Of a DNA stretch of 64,000 bases, positions 63,951-64,000 are shown in pieces. The DNA comes from Eubacteriales bacterium (lineage in GTDB: Bacteria; Bacillota; Clostridia; Saccharofermentanales; DTU023), in NCBI GenBank assembly GCA_030532065.1, contig JAUNLW010000002.1, positions 33,128 through 97,127 on the forward strand. Direction: 5' to 3'. The notes under the pieces are model-generated. The model saw only the letters and a list, made by a program, of their open reading frames with translations. It was not told the DNA's origin and did not search any database. How positions within the stretch are numbered: the stretch's first letter is position 1; every line of letters starts with the position of its first letter. The position numbers were made by a program, and so were the translations under genes.

Positions 63951-64000
63951 ATCCGGCAGCTACCTATATTTCCAGGCCGTCACCAGCCAAGTATTGTGGG
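63951..64000 (-). rRNA. rrf: 5S ribosomal RNA, 3' end (partial)
   Basis: Read on the minus strand, the last 50 bases contain TACTTGGCTGGTGACGGCC, TGGAAATATAGGTAGC and TGCCGGAT, the 3' third of a clostridial 5S rRNA (helices IV and V and the 3' strand of helix I). The gene continues past the window edge. The exact 3' end is set to about 63951. Confidence 0.85.

Overview
The window reads as a stretch of a Gram-positive, anaerobic, amino-acid-fermenting member of the Clostridia (Bacillota). The signs are a full selenium-dependent glycine reductase operon, a CIRCE heat-shock operator, AGGAGG-type ribosome binding sites, a flavodiiron oxygen reductase, a FemAB peptidoglycan transferase and PgsB/PgsC-type polymer synthesis genes. 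I cannot name the genus from sequence alone. Almost every gene is on the minus strand; the exceptions are a cysteine-desulfurase-like gene (5301), a FemAB gene (26441), a lipoprotein (35339) and a NusG-II/Gx pair (49616-50648).

Region 1 (1-16.7 kb) is a selenium island. selA and selB insert selenocysteine. yedE, a TusA-like protein, two DUF3343 proteins, a class V aminotransferase and yedF probably import and mobilise selenium. selD makes selenophosphate and is itself a selenoprotein. The grdX-E-B-trxB-trxA-A-C-D operon encodes glycine reductase with its thioredoxin system. Three genes (selD, grdA, grdB) contain an in-frame UGA followed by a hairpin, and their real extents are given here rather than the truncated open frames. 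No tRNA-Sec gene lies in the window.

Region 2 (16.7-42.4 kb) is mostly housekeeping: a YwlG family protein, a PlsC-like acyltransferase with a zinc-ribbon-like tail, rpoB-rpoC, a foldase, a CorC-type protein, a second EF-G, Hsp20 under CIRCE, a tRNA-dihydrouridine synthase, a flavodiiron protein, and the str operon rpsL-rpsG-fusA-tuf.

Region 3 (42.7-47.6 kb) is an unusual three-gene locus of two lipoproteins and a duplicated ABC-2 permease. The first lipoprotein has an in-frame UAG followed by 52 more coding-like codons. The second needs a -1 frameshift, exactly at a T TTA AAT heptamer, to join its start to its lipobox. This is either recent decay or double recoding.

Region 4 (47.8-55.4 kb) holds an ABC exporter, a NusG-II/Gx transporter pair, malic enzyme, an S9 peptidase, a small unknown protein and deoC.

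Region 5 (55.5-63.6 kb) is the strongest candidate for an under-described system. It is an apparently co-directional cluster of a secreted C69 dipeptidase, a DUF6305 lipoprotein, a large permease, a 57-residue membrane protein, a membrane-anchored M14-like metallopeptidase, and pgsB, pgsC and a PgsW-type protein. It looks like a gamma-glutamyl (or related) polymer synthesis, hydrolysis and uptake module without a recognisable PgsA/CapA. The window ends in the 3' end of a 5S rRNA gene and its terminator, on the minus strand.
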